DNA from: JAZNQN01 sp045656005
Lineage (GTDB): Bacteria > Bacillota > Clostridia > UMGS1883 > UMGS1540
NCBI GenBank assembly: GCA_045656005.1
Contig: JAZOQG010000084.1
Span: 1-34,720 of the forward strand
DNA: 34,720 bases
Direction: 5' to 3'
Below are positions 7,707 through 14,927 of the stretch, in pieces (positions within the stretch are counted from its first letter, which is position 1; every line of letters starts with the position of its first letter). The notes under the pieces are model-generated. The model did not search any database and was not told the origin of the DNA. It saw only the letters and a list, made by a program, of their open reading frames with translations. Both the position numbers and the translations under genes were made by a program.

Positions 7707-8186
7707 ATGGAAGTTCAGATTTATACCGACGGTGCCTGTAGCGGAAACCCCGGCAAAGGTGGCTATGGAGCCGTATTGATATATGGTGAGCATCGCAAGG
7801 AGATTTCACAGGGATTTTATCTAACTACAAACAATCGTATGGAAATCCTTGGTGTTTTGGAAGCATTTAAATGCCTTAAAAAGCCTTGTGATGTTGTTTT
7901 GTGCAGTGATTCAAAATATGTAATAGATGCTCTTGTGCAAGGTTGGGCAAAAAAGTGGCGCGAAAACTCATGGATGAGAACCAAACGCGACAAAGCATTA
8001 AATGTCGATTTATGGGAACCTCTCCTTTTGGAAATAGAAAAACATAATGTCACCTATAAGTGGGTTAAAGGTCATGCGGGGCATCCCGAAAATGAGAGAT
8101 GTGATTTTTTAGCAGTATCAGCATATAACAGTACTGATTTAAAAGAAGATTCAGGATACAAAAATTTATATGAAAGCAGGGTTTAA
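7707..8186 (+). CDS. rnhA: Ribonuclease HI
   Basis: A 159-residue ribonuclease HI, which cuts the RNA strand of RNA-DNA hybrids. All catalytic residues are visible: Asp8 in YTDGACSGNPG, Glu46 in NNRMEI, Asp68 in CSDSKY, His123 in KGHAGH and Asp133 in ERCD. The basic loop WAKKWRENSW is present, and there is no N-terminal hybrid-binding domain. The open frame runs upstream to 7647, but those codons lie in the promoter, so the ATG at 7707 with AGAAAGG before it is the start. Its stop codon directly abuts the ATG of the deacetylase-like gene, so the two are one transcript. An RNase HII gene (rnhB) is also in the window, as is common in this phylum. Confidence 0.95.
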   Translation: MEVQIYTDGACSGNPGKGGYGAVLIYGEHRKEISQGFYLTTNNRMEILGVLEAFKCLKKPCDVVLCSDSKYVIDALVQGWAKKWRENSWMRTKRDKALNVDLWEPLLLEIEKHNVTYKWVKGHAGHPENERCDFLAVSAYNSTDLKEDSGYKNLYESRV

Positions 8187-9536
8187 ATGGAAGCTAACAA
8201 AAGACAACCGTTGTCTGACGAACGTAAATTACGCAGAAGGAAAAGAAAACAAAGAACACTTATTTTAGCCAGTTCGATTATTTTGGTTTTTATACTGATC
8301 TTATCATTGGTAACGTACGGAATTATCTCCGCTGTAAAAGCAATTGGCGGTTTTTTCACATCCGTTTTAGTTGATAAAGGTCAAGAAATAGAAACTGTGA
8401 TTGCAGAAGCAGATTTTTTGGCAGCAGGATATGACTATGATTCTGCAATAGCCAAAATCAAAGAATACAATCCGGACTATTCCGAAAACGAAAAATTAAA
8501 GGCTGCTGTTGATGGATATACTTCGAAAAAATCAGAATTAGTTCCATATAATGCAAATGAAATAACTCATGTTTTTTTCCACACTATGATTACCGATAAT
8601 TCCCTGGCATTTGATGGCGATTATAAGCAGGACGGCTATAATCAATACATGACAACAATCAGTGAATTCAATAAAATGATGGAAGAAATGTATAATCGCG
8701 GTTTTGTGCTTGTGAGACTTCACGACATTGCAGAGATTACCGATGACGGGAACGGCAACCGAGTTATGACCAAAAAGGAGATTCTTCTCCCGCCCGGAAA
8801 AAAAGCATTTGTTATGAGCCAGGATGATGTGTCATACTATGGTTATATGACATCAGACGGATTTGCAACAAGGATGATTATAGATGAAAACGGAAATCCA
8901 ACATGCGAATATGTAAATCCTGACGGCACTGTAACCACAGGAAGTTTTGATATGGTTCCACTCCTCGAAGACTTTTTAAAGAAACATCCTGATTTTTCAT
9001 ATAAAGGCGCAAGAGCTGTTCTTGCTATCACAGGATATGATGGTGTTTTGGGTTACAGAACCTGTCCAAGCGGTGAAGGATACAATCCGGATGATGCTGA
9101 AAAAGCAAAAAAAGTTGCCGATAGGCTTCGTGAAATAGGTTATGAATTTGCAAGCCACAGCTGGGGACACCAACGCTATGGCGATATTACTTATGAAAAA
9201 CTTGTAACAGATGCCGATAAATGGGAAAAAGAAGTTGAACCAATACTTGGTGATACCGATATTTTAATTTACGCTAATGGTGTTGACATTGCAGGAATTG
9301 AAGCGTATACCAGCGAAAATGCAAAATTTAATTACCTGAAAGGTCTTGGCTTTGATTATTTCTGTAACGTGGACGCAAATCAATACTGGGTACAAATCGG
9401 CACAGATTATTTAAGACAGGGACGGCGAAATCTTGATGGTTACAGAATGTATCACCATCCCCAGATGCTCGAAGATTTATTTAATGTTTCTGATGTCTGG
9501 GATACAGAGAGACCAACCCCTGTACCTGCAATTTAA
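8187..9536 (+). CDS. Membrane-anchored polysaccharide deacetylase-like protein
   Basis: A 449-residue protein. An Arg/Lys-rich N-terminus and one hydrophobic segment (about 25-55) predict a membrane anchor with the rest outside. A helical linker (about 60-120) precedes a C-terminal NodB/CE4-type domain. Seen: the aspartate pair Asp213-Asp214 in SQDDVSYYG, and the H-x3-H metal motif at His324 and His328 in SHSWGH, consistent with a metal-dependent carbohydrate deacetylase. It lacks the canonical F-DDG form of motif 1, so the substrate (peptidoglycan or another surface glycan) is uncertain. It starts immediately after the rnhA stop, shares that promoter, and is closed by a strong terminator. 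Family assignment is good; activity is inferred. Confidence 0.8.
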   Translation: MEANKRQPLSDERKLRRRKRKQRTLILASSIILVFILILSLVTYGIISAVKAIGGFFTSVLVDKGQEIETVIAEADFLAAGYDYDSAIAKIKEYNPDYSENEKLKAAVDGYTSKKSELVPYNANEITHVFFHTMITDNSLAFDGDYKQDGYNQYMTTISEFNKMMEEMYNRGFVLVRLHDIAEITDDGNGNRVMTKKEILLPPGKKAFVMSQDDVSYYGYMTSDGFATRMIIDENGNPTCEYVNPDGTVTTGSFDMVPLLEDFLKKHPDFSYKGARAVLAITGYDGVLGYRTCPSGEGYNPDDAEKAKKVADRLREIGYEFASHSWGHQRYGDITYEKLVTDADKWEKEVEPILGDTDILIYANGVDIAGIEAYTSENAKFNYLKGLGFDYFCNVDANQYWVQIGTDYLRQGRRNLDGYRMYHHPQMLEDLFNVSDVWDTERPTPVPAI

Positions 9537-9543
9537 AAATTAC

Positions 9544-9573
9544 GAGCTGTGACATTATTGTCACAGCTCATTT
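9544..9573 (+). terminator. Terminator between the deacetylase gene and hydE
   Basis: GAGCTGTGAC (9544-9553) and GTCACAGCTC (9560-9569) make a perfect 10-bp stem with a six-base loop. T-rich sequence follows on the plus strand and A-rich sequence precedes it, so it may serve both convergent genes. Confidence 0.82.
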
Positions 9574-9628
9574 CTTTAAATCAAAACTATTACGGTCTTC
9601 TCATATATATTAGCATAATAAGTTTCTC

Positions 9629-10657
9629 CTAATAGATGGTTTTTGCATCACCGCGGTCACACACAATTTCATAACCAATATCGGAAACAGCCTTTTTAAG
9701 TTCCTGAAGTTTTTCCGCAGACTCACCGCCAATTGAAAGTTTGTTGTCATAAATAGCATATTTTTTTCTTTCATTTGCCGGAGAAAGATTTGGCATCAAT
9801 ACATTAGCCCCTGCACAAAGCGCTTTTTCTCTGCCGTTTTCCGACAAAGTTGCCAATGCCGTTGTTGCGGGTAACAAAATCTTTGGAAATAAAATTCTGA
9901 CAATTGACAAAATTTTAATGGTAAGCTCTAAACATCCGTTTCCAAACGCAGAAAAAGGTGTATCTTTTTGAGTTAGATAAGGACCTATTCCAATCATATC
10001 AGGCTGAAGTTTTTGCATAAATCTTATATCTTCAACCACGTTTTCAAGTGTTTGAAAAGGAGAACCTACCATAAATCCTGCCCCAACCTGAAAGCCCAAA
10101 TCCTTTAAATTGTAAAGACACCTTATTCTGTTTTTTAATTTCATTTCAGCTGGATGGAGTTTTTCATAATGCTCACTACAGGCAGTTTCATGCCTGAGAA
10201 GATATCTGTCTGCACCGGCATCTCTGTATGCTTTATAACTTTTCTTATCTTTTTCGCCAACAGAAAGTGTTACCGCACACTCAGGAAATAGTGTCTTAAT
10301 TGAAAATACAATATCGCACAATTTTTTGTCACTGAAATAAGGGTCTTCCCCGCCTTGTAAAACAAATGTGCGAAAACCGGATTTGTACCCTTGCTTGCAA
10401 CAAGCCAGAATATCATCTTTGTTTAGTCTGTATCTGTCAACATTTTTATTGTCTCGCCGAAGACCGCAATAGAAACAGTTGTTCTTGCAATAATTTGTAA
10501 ACTCAATAAGCCCTCTTATATAAACTTTATTACCATAATGCTCTCTTCTTATTTCGTCGGCAGATTGCTGAAGCAAATAACTATTGTCTTTGTCCTTGAT
10601 TATATCAAGAAGTTCACTATCAGTAAGACTTTTTAAATCAAAACAATTATTGTTCAT
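9629..10657 (-). CDS. hydE: HydE-type radical SAM [FeFe]-hydrogenase maturase
   Basis: About 342 residues. The radical SAM motif CKNNCFYC (Cys57, Cys61, Cys64) is followed by the HydE pattern GFRTFVLQGGEDPYF, ADRYLLRHETA, LHPAEM, GFMVGSPFQT and GIGPYLTQKDTPF. HydE acts with HydF and HydG to build the diiron site of [FeFe]-hydrogenase. None of these nor a hydrogenase lies nearby, so it is a stand-alone unit here. An in-frame GTG lies four codons upstream, but GGTG with a six-base spacer fits the ATG at 10657. It has its own consensus promoter and is divergent from cysK. A different role within the wider HydE/PylB/BioB group is possible but less likely, given the close match to HydE motifs. Confidence 0.87.
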   Translation of the reverse strand: MNNNCFDLKSLTDSELLDIIKDKDNSYLLQQSADEIRREHYGNKVYIRGLIEFTNYCKNNCFYCGLRRDNKNVDRYRLNKDDILACCKQGYKSGFRTFVLQGGEDPYFSDKKLCDIVFSIKTLFPECAVTLSVGEKDKKSYKAYRDAGADRYLLRHETACSEHYEKLHPAEMKLKNRIRCLYNLKDLGFQVGAGFMVGSPFQTLENVVEDIRFMQKLQPDMIGIGPYLTQKDTPFSAFGNGCLELTIKILSIVRILFPKILLPATTALATLSENGREKALCAGANVLMPNLSPANERKKYAIYDNKLSIGGESAEKLQELKKAVSDIGYEIVCDRGDAKTIY

Positions 10658-10679
10658 ATCAAACACCACTTTCTTAAAA

Positions 10680-10708
10680 ATTATACGATATAATCACCCT
10701 TTTGTCAA
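10680..10708 (-). promoter_or_regulatory. Consensus sigma-A promoter of hydE
   Basis: TTGACA (10708-10703) and TATAAT (10685-10680) on the minus strand, 17 bases apart, about 23 bases ahead of the chosen ATG. Confidence 0.85.
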
Positions 10709-10766
10709 TAAAATCTCCCGAAAATTACACCGTTAACTAAAATTAATATTTTCCCATTATTTGTAC

Positions 10767-10795
10767 TTGAAATTTGTATTTAATTGTGTTAATAT
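10767..10795 (+). promoter_or_regulatory. Sigma-A promoter of cysK
   Basis: TTGAAA (10767-10772) and TAATAT (10790-10795), 17 bases apart, with a TGT extension before the -10 box. The leader to the ATG is only about 30 bases, too short for a T-box or S-box riboswitch. Confidence 0.7.
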
Positions 10796-10830
10796 TCTTA
10801 TAGAAATCCAGAAACATTTAAGGAGATTTT

Positions 10831-11760
10831 ATGAGAATATATAATGAAATTTCAGAACTTATAGGAAACACCCCGCTTTTAAATCTTAGAAATTACGAAA
10901 AATCAATTACTTCAAATGCAAAAATTATTGCTAAACTTGAATATTTCAACCCTGCAGGAAGTGCAAAAGACAGAGTGGCAGCAAAAATGATTGTCGACGC
11001 AGAAAAATGCGGTGTGCTAAAAAATGGTGCAACAATCATTGAGCCTACAAGTGGAAACACAGGGATAGGTCTTGCATCAATTGCTGCATCAAAAGGATAT
11101 AAAGTTATTTTAACGATGCCTGATACTATGAGCGTTGAAAGAAGGAATCTTTTAAAAGCGTATGGAGCTGAAATTGTTTTAACTCCCGGATGTGAAGGCA
11201 TGAGCGGAGCGATTAATAAAGCGCATCAGCTTTCAGAAAGCATCGAAAACAGTTTTCTCCCTTCACAATTTGATAATCCTTCCAATCCCATGTCGCACTT
11301 TGAGACAACCGGCCCTGAAATTTGGGAGGACACAGACGGAAACGTTGATATGTTTATTGCCGGTGTCGGTACAGGCGGAAGTATAAGCGGTGTTGGAAAA
11401 TACTTGAAATCTAAAAACAAAGATATAAAAATTATCGCTGTGGAACCTGCATCTTCCCCGGTTCTTTCATGCGGAAAAAGCGGAGCACATGGTCTTCAGG
11501 GAATTGGCGCAGGATTTATCCCAAAAAACCTTGATACGGATATTTATGATGAAATTATTAGAGTAACTGAAGAAGATGCATATAAAACAGGAAGGTTTTT
11601 AGCAGAAAATGAAGGTATTTTAGTAGGAATTACATCAGGTGCCGCTGTTTTTGCCGCAGGAGAGATGGCAAAAAAAGAGGAAAACCACGGAAAGACAATT
11701 GTAGCACTTCTCCCTGATACGGGCGAACGCTATTTGTCAACTCCAATGTTTTCCAGATAA
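10831..11760 (+). CDS. cysK: Cysteine synthase (O-acetylserine sulfhydrylase)
   Basis: A 309-residue PLP enzyme that makes cysteine from O-acetylserine and sulfide in the cytosol. Seen: the N-terminal ELIGNTPLL, the PLP lysine Lys46 in NPAGSAKDR, the substrate loop TSGNTG, the phosphate loop GVGTGGSISG and the C-terminal LLPDTGERYLST. Length is that of CysK, and no CBS domain is fused as in cystathionine beta-synthase. AAGGAG precedes the ATG. It is monocistronic and divergent from hydE. Its stop lies three bases from the stop of the convergent HAD-GtrA gene with no terminator visible between them, so the two transcripts probably overlap. Confidence 0.93.
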   Translation: MRIYNEISELIGNTPLLNLRNYEKSITSNAKIIAKLEYFNPAGSAKDRVAAKMIVDAEKCGVLKNGATIIEPTSGNTGIGLASIAASKGYKVILTMPDTMSVERRNLLKAYGAEIVLTPGCEGMSGAINKAHQLSESIENSFLPSQFDNPSNPMSHFETTGPEIWEDTDGNVDMFIAGVGTGGSISGVGKYLKSKNKDIKIIAVEPASSPVLSCGKSGAHGLQGIGAGFIPKNLDTDIYDEIIRVTEEDAYKTGRFLAENEGILVGITSGAAVFAAGEMAKKEENHGKTIVALLPDTGERYLSTPMFSR

Positions 11761-11763
11761 AGG

Positions 11764-12729
11764 TTAATTTTTCTTTTTAAAGGCAAAAAGTTTTAAAAGC
11801 AGAAATGTTACCGGCACGCCAATTATTGCAGAAATTGTATAAACGAACAGCTTGTGCAGCTTTAATATATTGCCAAACAAAATCACGCATGCACTTTGCA
11901 CAAGAAAATTTGGTATGTAAGATATTGTAAACTTAATAAACTTTACAAAACCTGGCTTTTCATGAAACACAAAAAAGCTATTTAACAAAAATGAAATAAA
12001 AAGCGATGTGGCATAGCCAAGAGTAAATGAAATGTTTATGTTTTCAAAAAGTGCTGAATAAAGCATTGAAAACAAAACACCGTTAAAAGTATTAATGCAT
12101 CCAACTACTAAAAAAGCAAGAAAATCCTTGGCTATAAACATTTTAATAAGTTTTTTTATAAAACCGGGACTAAAATCTTCCCAGGGAACAAGTTCATTTT
12201 CTTTAACGATATATGCTTTTTCAGAAATTTCGGCAAGTGGTGTGTCGGAAAGAGAATCAGAATAAAACTTTTCGATTTTTCCATCCTCATACACCTCATA
12301 AAACCTTTTTACCTTTTCTTCTCCATAGCAGTTCTTTCCATCTGTCAAGCCACTTTTTCTGTCAACCCTTGATGCCATTAAGGTAAAAGATAATTTTTCC
12401 GAAACAGGACGAAGCAAAAATTCAGGTGAAGCGGAAATAATAACATCGTCATCACGTTTTACATCAAGATACCAACTTTTGATTTTTGCGATATTTTTAT
12501 CCCAAAAACATGAAACTTCATTGTCAATATCTTCTATTCCACTTAAAAAAATGTAAAACTGTTCCTTAAATTTTGTTTTATTTATTATTCCAAACATATA
12601 TTTCAAAAAAGCCCATCCCTGCTTTGGCAGAAAACGCAAAAGCAAAGGATGTTTTTTTATTGAATAAAAGTAAAAATCGCGGGTACTGTCTCCTGAATAT
12701 ATTGTTTCATCAAAGTCATATACGTTCAT
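11764..12729 (-). CDS. HAD phosphatase fused to a GtrA-type flippase domain
   Basis: A 321-residue two-domain protein. Residues 1-185 are a phosphoserine-phosphatase-type HAD hydrolase: motif I DFDET (Asp5, Asp7), motif II Ser99 in IISASP, motif III Lys139 and motif IV SDSLSD (Asp158, Asp162), so it should be active. Residues 200-318 hold four membrane segments like GtrA/GtcA, the flippases for polyprenyl-phosphate sugars (FLVVGCINT near the start, then FLLNSFFVF). It is last in the LtaS/GT-C/UbiA cluster, 10 bases after the UbiA gene, with GAGGTG before the ATG. I infer that the HAD half removes the 5-phosphate from the lipid-linked phosphoribose made by the UbiA protein and the GtrA half flips the product. 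Domains are confident; the coupled role is inference. Confidence 0.83.
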   Translation of the reverse strand: MNVYDFDETIYSGDSTRDFYFYSIKKHPLLLRFLPKQGWAFLKYMFGIINKTKFKEQFYIFLSGIEDIDNEVSCFWDKNIAKIKSWYLDVKRDDDVIISASPEFLLRPVSEKLSFTLMASRVDRKSGLTDGKNCYGEEKVKRFYEVYEDGKIEKFYSDSLSDTPLAEISEKAYIVKENELVPWEDFSPGFIKKLIKMFIAKDFLAFLVVGCINTFNGVLFSMLYSALFENINISFTLGYATSLFISFLLNSFFVFHEKPGFVKFIKFTISYIPNFLVQSACVILFGNILKLHKLFVYTISAIIGVPVTFLLLKLFAFKKKN

Positions 12730-12739
12730 AAATCACACC

Positions 12740-13588
12740 TCAAGCAAAATACATAAATCCAAACATCATAACTGCGTAAATTCCTACAAGCGCCAAAATT
12801 ATTTTATCACTTAAAATTACGTCAACAGGGTCTCCGTAAGACTCACCCTCAACTATTAAAGAGTATCTCATGCATATAAGCATTACAACAGGGACCGTCC
12901 AGATAACCTTATCCGAATAACCTTGAGCATTGCTCCACAGTGAATAAAAAACGATTGCAATTGCCATAAACATATACATCATTTTGTCAAGAAACTCATA
13001 GGTATAATACTTTAATACTGCCCTTGTATCCCCTCCTAGTTTAAGTTCGTTTCTTCGTTTGCCAAGACCCAGATAGAAAGAAAGCGCTAGCACAGTAAGA
13101 TATAGCCAACCCGAAATCTCGATTCCTGAAACCGAAGAACCGTACAAAAGTCTTAAGAGAAAGCCTGATGCTAAAACAGCAATGTCAACAATTGGAATGT
13201 TTTTACCACCTAAACTATAAAAAACATTAAATACAAGATACATAAGCGGAAAAACAAATCCAAATAAATTCTCCCAACAACACCAAATGCATAAAGCAAA
13301 TGACAAAAGCAAAATAAAAACTAAAAATAAAACTGCTCCTTTAACAGAAACCTCTCCACTTGCAATGGGACGCATTTTTTTCTTCGGATGCATTCTGTCT
13401 TTTTCGATGTCGCAAATGTCATTTATTATGTACACTGCCGATGTTAAAAAAGAGAATGACAAAAAACCTATAAAACATTTAAAAAACATACAGGCATTTA
13501 AAAAATTATGCGAGAAAAATAGCGGAAAAAATATAAAAATGTTTTTAATATAGTGATGTACTCTTGCAAGTTTTAAATATTTTTTCAA
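12740..13588 (-). CDS. UbiA-family polyprenyl-phosphate phosphoribosyltransferase-like protein
   Basis: About 282 residues with eight or nine membrane segments. The aspartate motif is N56-D-x2-D60-x3-D64-R-x-HP, followed by KKKMRPIASG. A second conserved region reads GLGKRRNEL and ends in KYYT. In my judgement these are the marks of decaprenyl-phosphate 5-phosphoribosyltransferases (Rv3806c type), which transfer phosphoribose from PRPP to a polyprenyl phosphate, rather than of quinone or heme prenyltransferases. The frame opens earlier (13606), but AGAGGTG overlaps the upstream stop and sits five bases before a TTG at 13588, so I use that start. It lies between the GT-C and HAD-GtrA genes with very short gaps. 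No DprE1/DprE2 epimerase is nearby, so the lipid-linked sugar may remain ribose. Confidence 0.8.
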   Translation of the reverse strand: MKKYLKLARVHHYIKNIFIFFPLFFSHNFLNACMFFKCFIGFLSFSFLTSAVYIINDICDIEKDRMHPKKKMRPIASGEVSVKGAVLFLVFILLLSFALCIWCCWENLFGFVFPLMYLVFNVFYSLGGKNIPIVDIAVLASGFLLRLLYGSSVSGIEISGWLYLTVLALSFYLGLGKRRNELKLGGDTRAVLKYYTYEFLDKMMYMFMAIAIVFYSLWSNAQGYSDKVIWTVPVVMLICMRYSLIVEGESYGDPVDVILSDKIILALVGIYAVMMFGFMYFA

Positions 13589-13592
13589 AAAA

Positions 13593-14927
13593 TCACCTCT
13601 TAACAAAAATTTTCTGCATTAGAAAATCATACACCATGCAAAACCCGATTGCTGACATCAAAACTAATATATATGCACACGAAAACGTGTATCTCGGCTG
13701 AATTTCCATAAGCATAAGTCCGCCCTCAAATGCCAAAATAAGCAATAAATGCAAAAATGAAATCCGTCTGTTCTTATAAAAAACCAAAACAAGCGCTGTC
13801 ATAATTAAAAGTGTATAATAAAATGAGTTGCAAACAATCTGTGCCTTCCCTGAAAATGGGTTAACATTTCCTGTTCCATTTTCAACCATACTCCAGTAAA
13901 CACCGTTAAATGAACCGTCACTCCAGATTATATCAGTTTTTTTAAGAAACAGAGGTATTATTTTTTCTTTGTTATTTTTAACGCGCTCTACCAGTTTATC
14001 TACTGCAACAGAGGAAGCTTTTTCGGGATTTTCGCCTGAATCAAGATATACACTGTGGTCCTCGGCACTGTACATTCCATTTGTATCAAAATTAAATCCA
14101 ACAAGCATGTAAACTGTATAAGGTTCACCTTTGTCACTTAATTTATAATCAGTGATACCGCTATAAAACAAAAATAGATTTGCTGCCTGAAAGATAATTA
14201 AAAAAGAAACAATTATTGCACCAAATGACAAAAGTTTTTTTCTTATTCTTCCAAAAAGCAGTAAAATTCCAGCAAAATACGCTGCAAAATAAAATGGCGC
14301 AACACCTCTCAAAAGGCAACCGAGTGATAAAACCAATCCCGAAACAAAAGAATACACCAAAACCTTTTTGTTGTCTTCCTCTTTAAATGCTTTTATGTAA
14401 AACAAAAACGACAACAATAAAAATGTTATTGCAAAGTTCTCTGTTGCGGCAACGGGTGTATAAAAAATATCAGCAGGAAACAACGCATAGATAAATGACG
14501 CAGTGAGAAGTCCCCGTCTTCCAAAAAATTCTTTTCCCAAAAGACCTGCCACCCAAATTGCAAAGGTTTTAAAAATAACGGAAAAGATTTTTATCACCAA
14601 AATGTCAGTTCCGAAAATTTTCATTAAGGCACCACAAAAGACAGTATAGGAAGTCATATGAGGGAAACGTTGAAAATAACTGCCATAAACAAAAGGTCTT
14701 CCCCCTTCTGCAAAGTTTTTTGCGGTGTCAATCATCGTATTATAATCACTGAATGGTTCGCAAGGGATTTTAAACACTGTCAGAAGCCTTAATAAAAAAC
14801 CAAGTGTTATTATACCGGCAAAAATCAAAGAAAAACATTTATTGCTCATTTTTTCTTCAAATTTGCAAAACATAAATGTAAATGCGAATAAAATCAGCAT
14901 AAATAAACCAACTAATAAAAAGCCCAT
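13593..14927 (-). CDS. GT-C membrane glycosyltransferase (PMT/GT39-like)
   Basis: A 444-residue protein with about eleven membrane segments. The first external loop carries acidic residues in CEPFSDYNTM (Glu57, Asp61), the usual site of the catalytic acid in GT-C enzymes of the ArnT/PMT type. These enzymes use polyprenyl-phosphate sugars on the outer face of the membrane. A soluble region near 255-350 interrupts the membrane segments, and the C-terminus has more of them. The ATG directly abuts the stop of the LtaS-type gene, whose last codons contain its GGAGGG site, so translation is coupled. Position between an LTA-type synthase and a UbiA/HAD-GtrA pair suggests it glycosylates the synthase's polymer, as YfhO does in Bacillus. 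Donor and acceptor are inferred. Confidence 0.75.
   Translation of the reverse strand: MGFLLVGLFMLILFAFTFMFCKFEEKMSNKCFSLIFAGIITLGFLLRLLTVFKIPCEPFSDYNTMIDTAKNFAEGGRPFVYGSYFQRFPHMTSYTVFCGALMKIFGTDILVIKIFSVIFKTFAIWVAGLLGKEFFGRRGLLTASFIYALFPADIFYTPVAATENFAITFLLLSFLFYIKAFKEEDNKKVLVYSFVSGLVLSLGCLLRGVAPFYFAAYFAGILLLFGRIRKKLLSFGAIIVSFLIIFQAANLFLFYSGITDYKLSDKGEPYTVYMLVGFNFDTNGMYSAEDHSVYLDSGENPEKASSVAVDKLVERVKNNKEKIIPLFLKKTDIIWSDGSFNGVYWSMVENGTGNVNPFSGKAQIVCNSFYYTLLIMTALVLVFYKNRRISFLHLLLILAFEGGLMLMEIQPRYTFSCAYILVLMSAIGFCMVYDFLMQKIFVKR

Noticed and set aside
10796..10830. T-box or S-box riboswitch before cysK
   Set aside because: The predicted leader is about 30 bases, far too short for either element.
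12740..13588. Quinone or heme A prenyltransferase
   Set aside because: The HP-x-K-x2-RP and GKRRNEL signatures and the gene neighbours fit phosphoribosyltransferase-type UbiA proteins better, and no quinone or heme genes are nearby.
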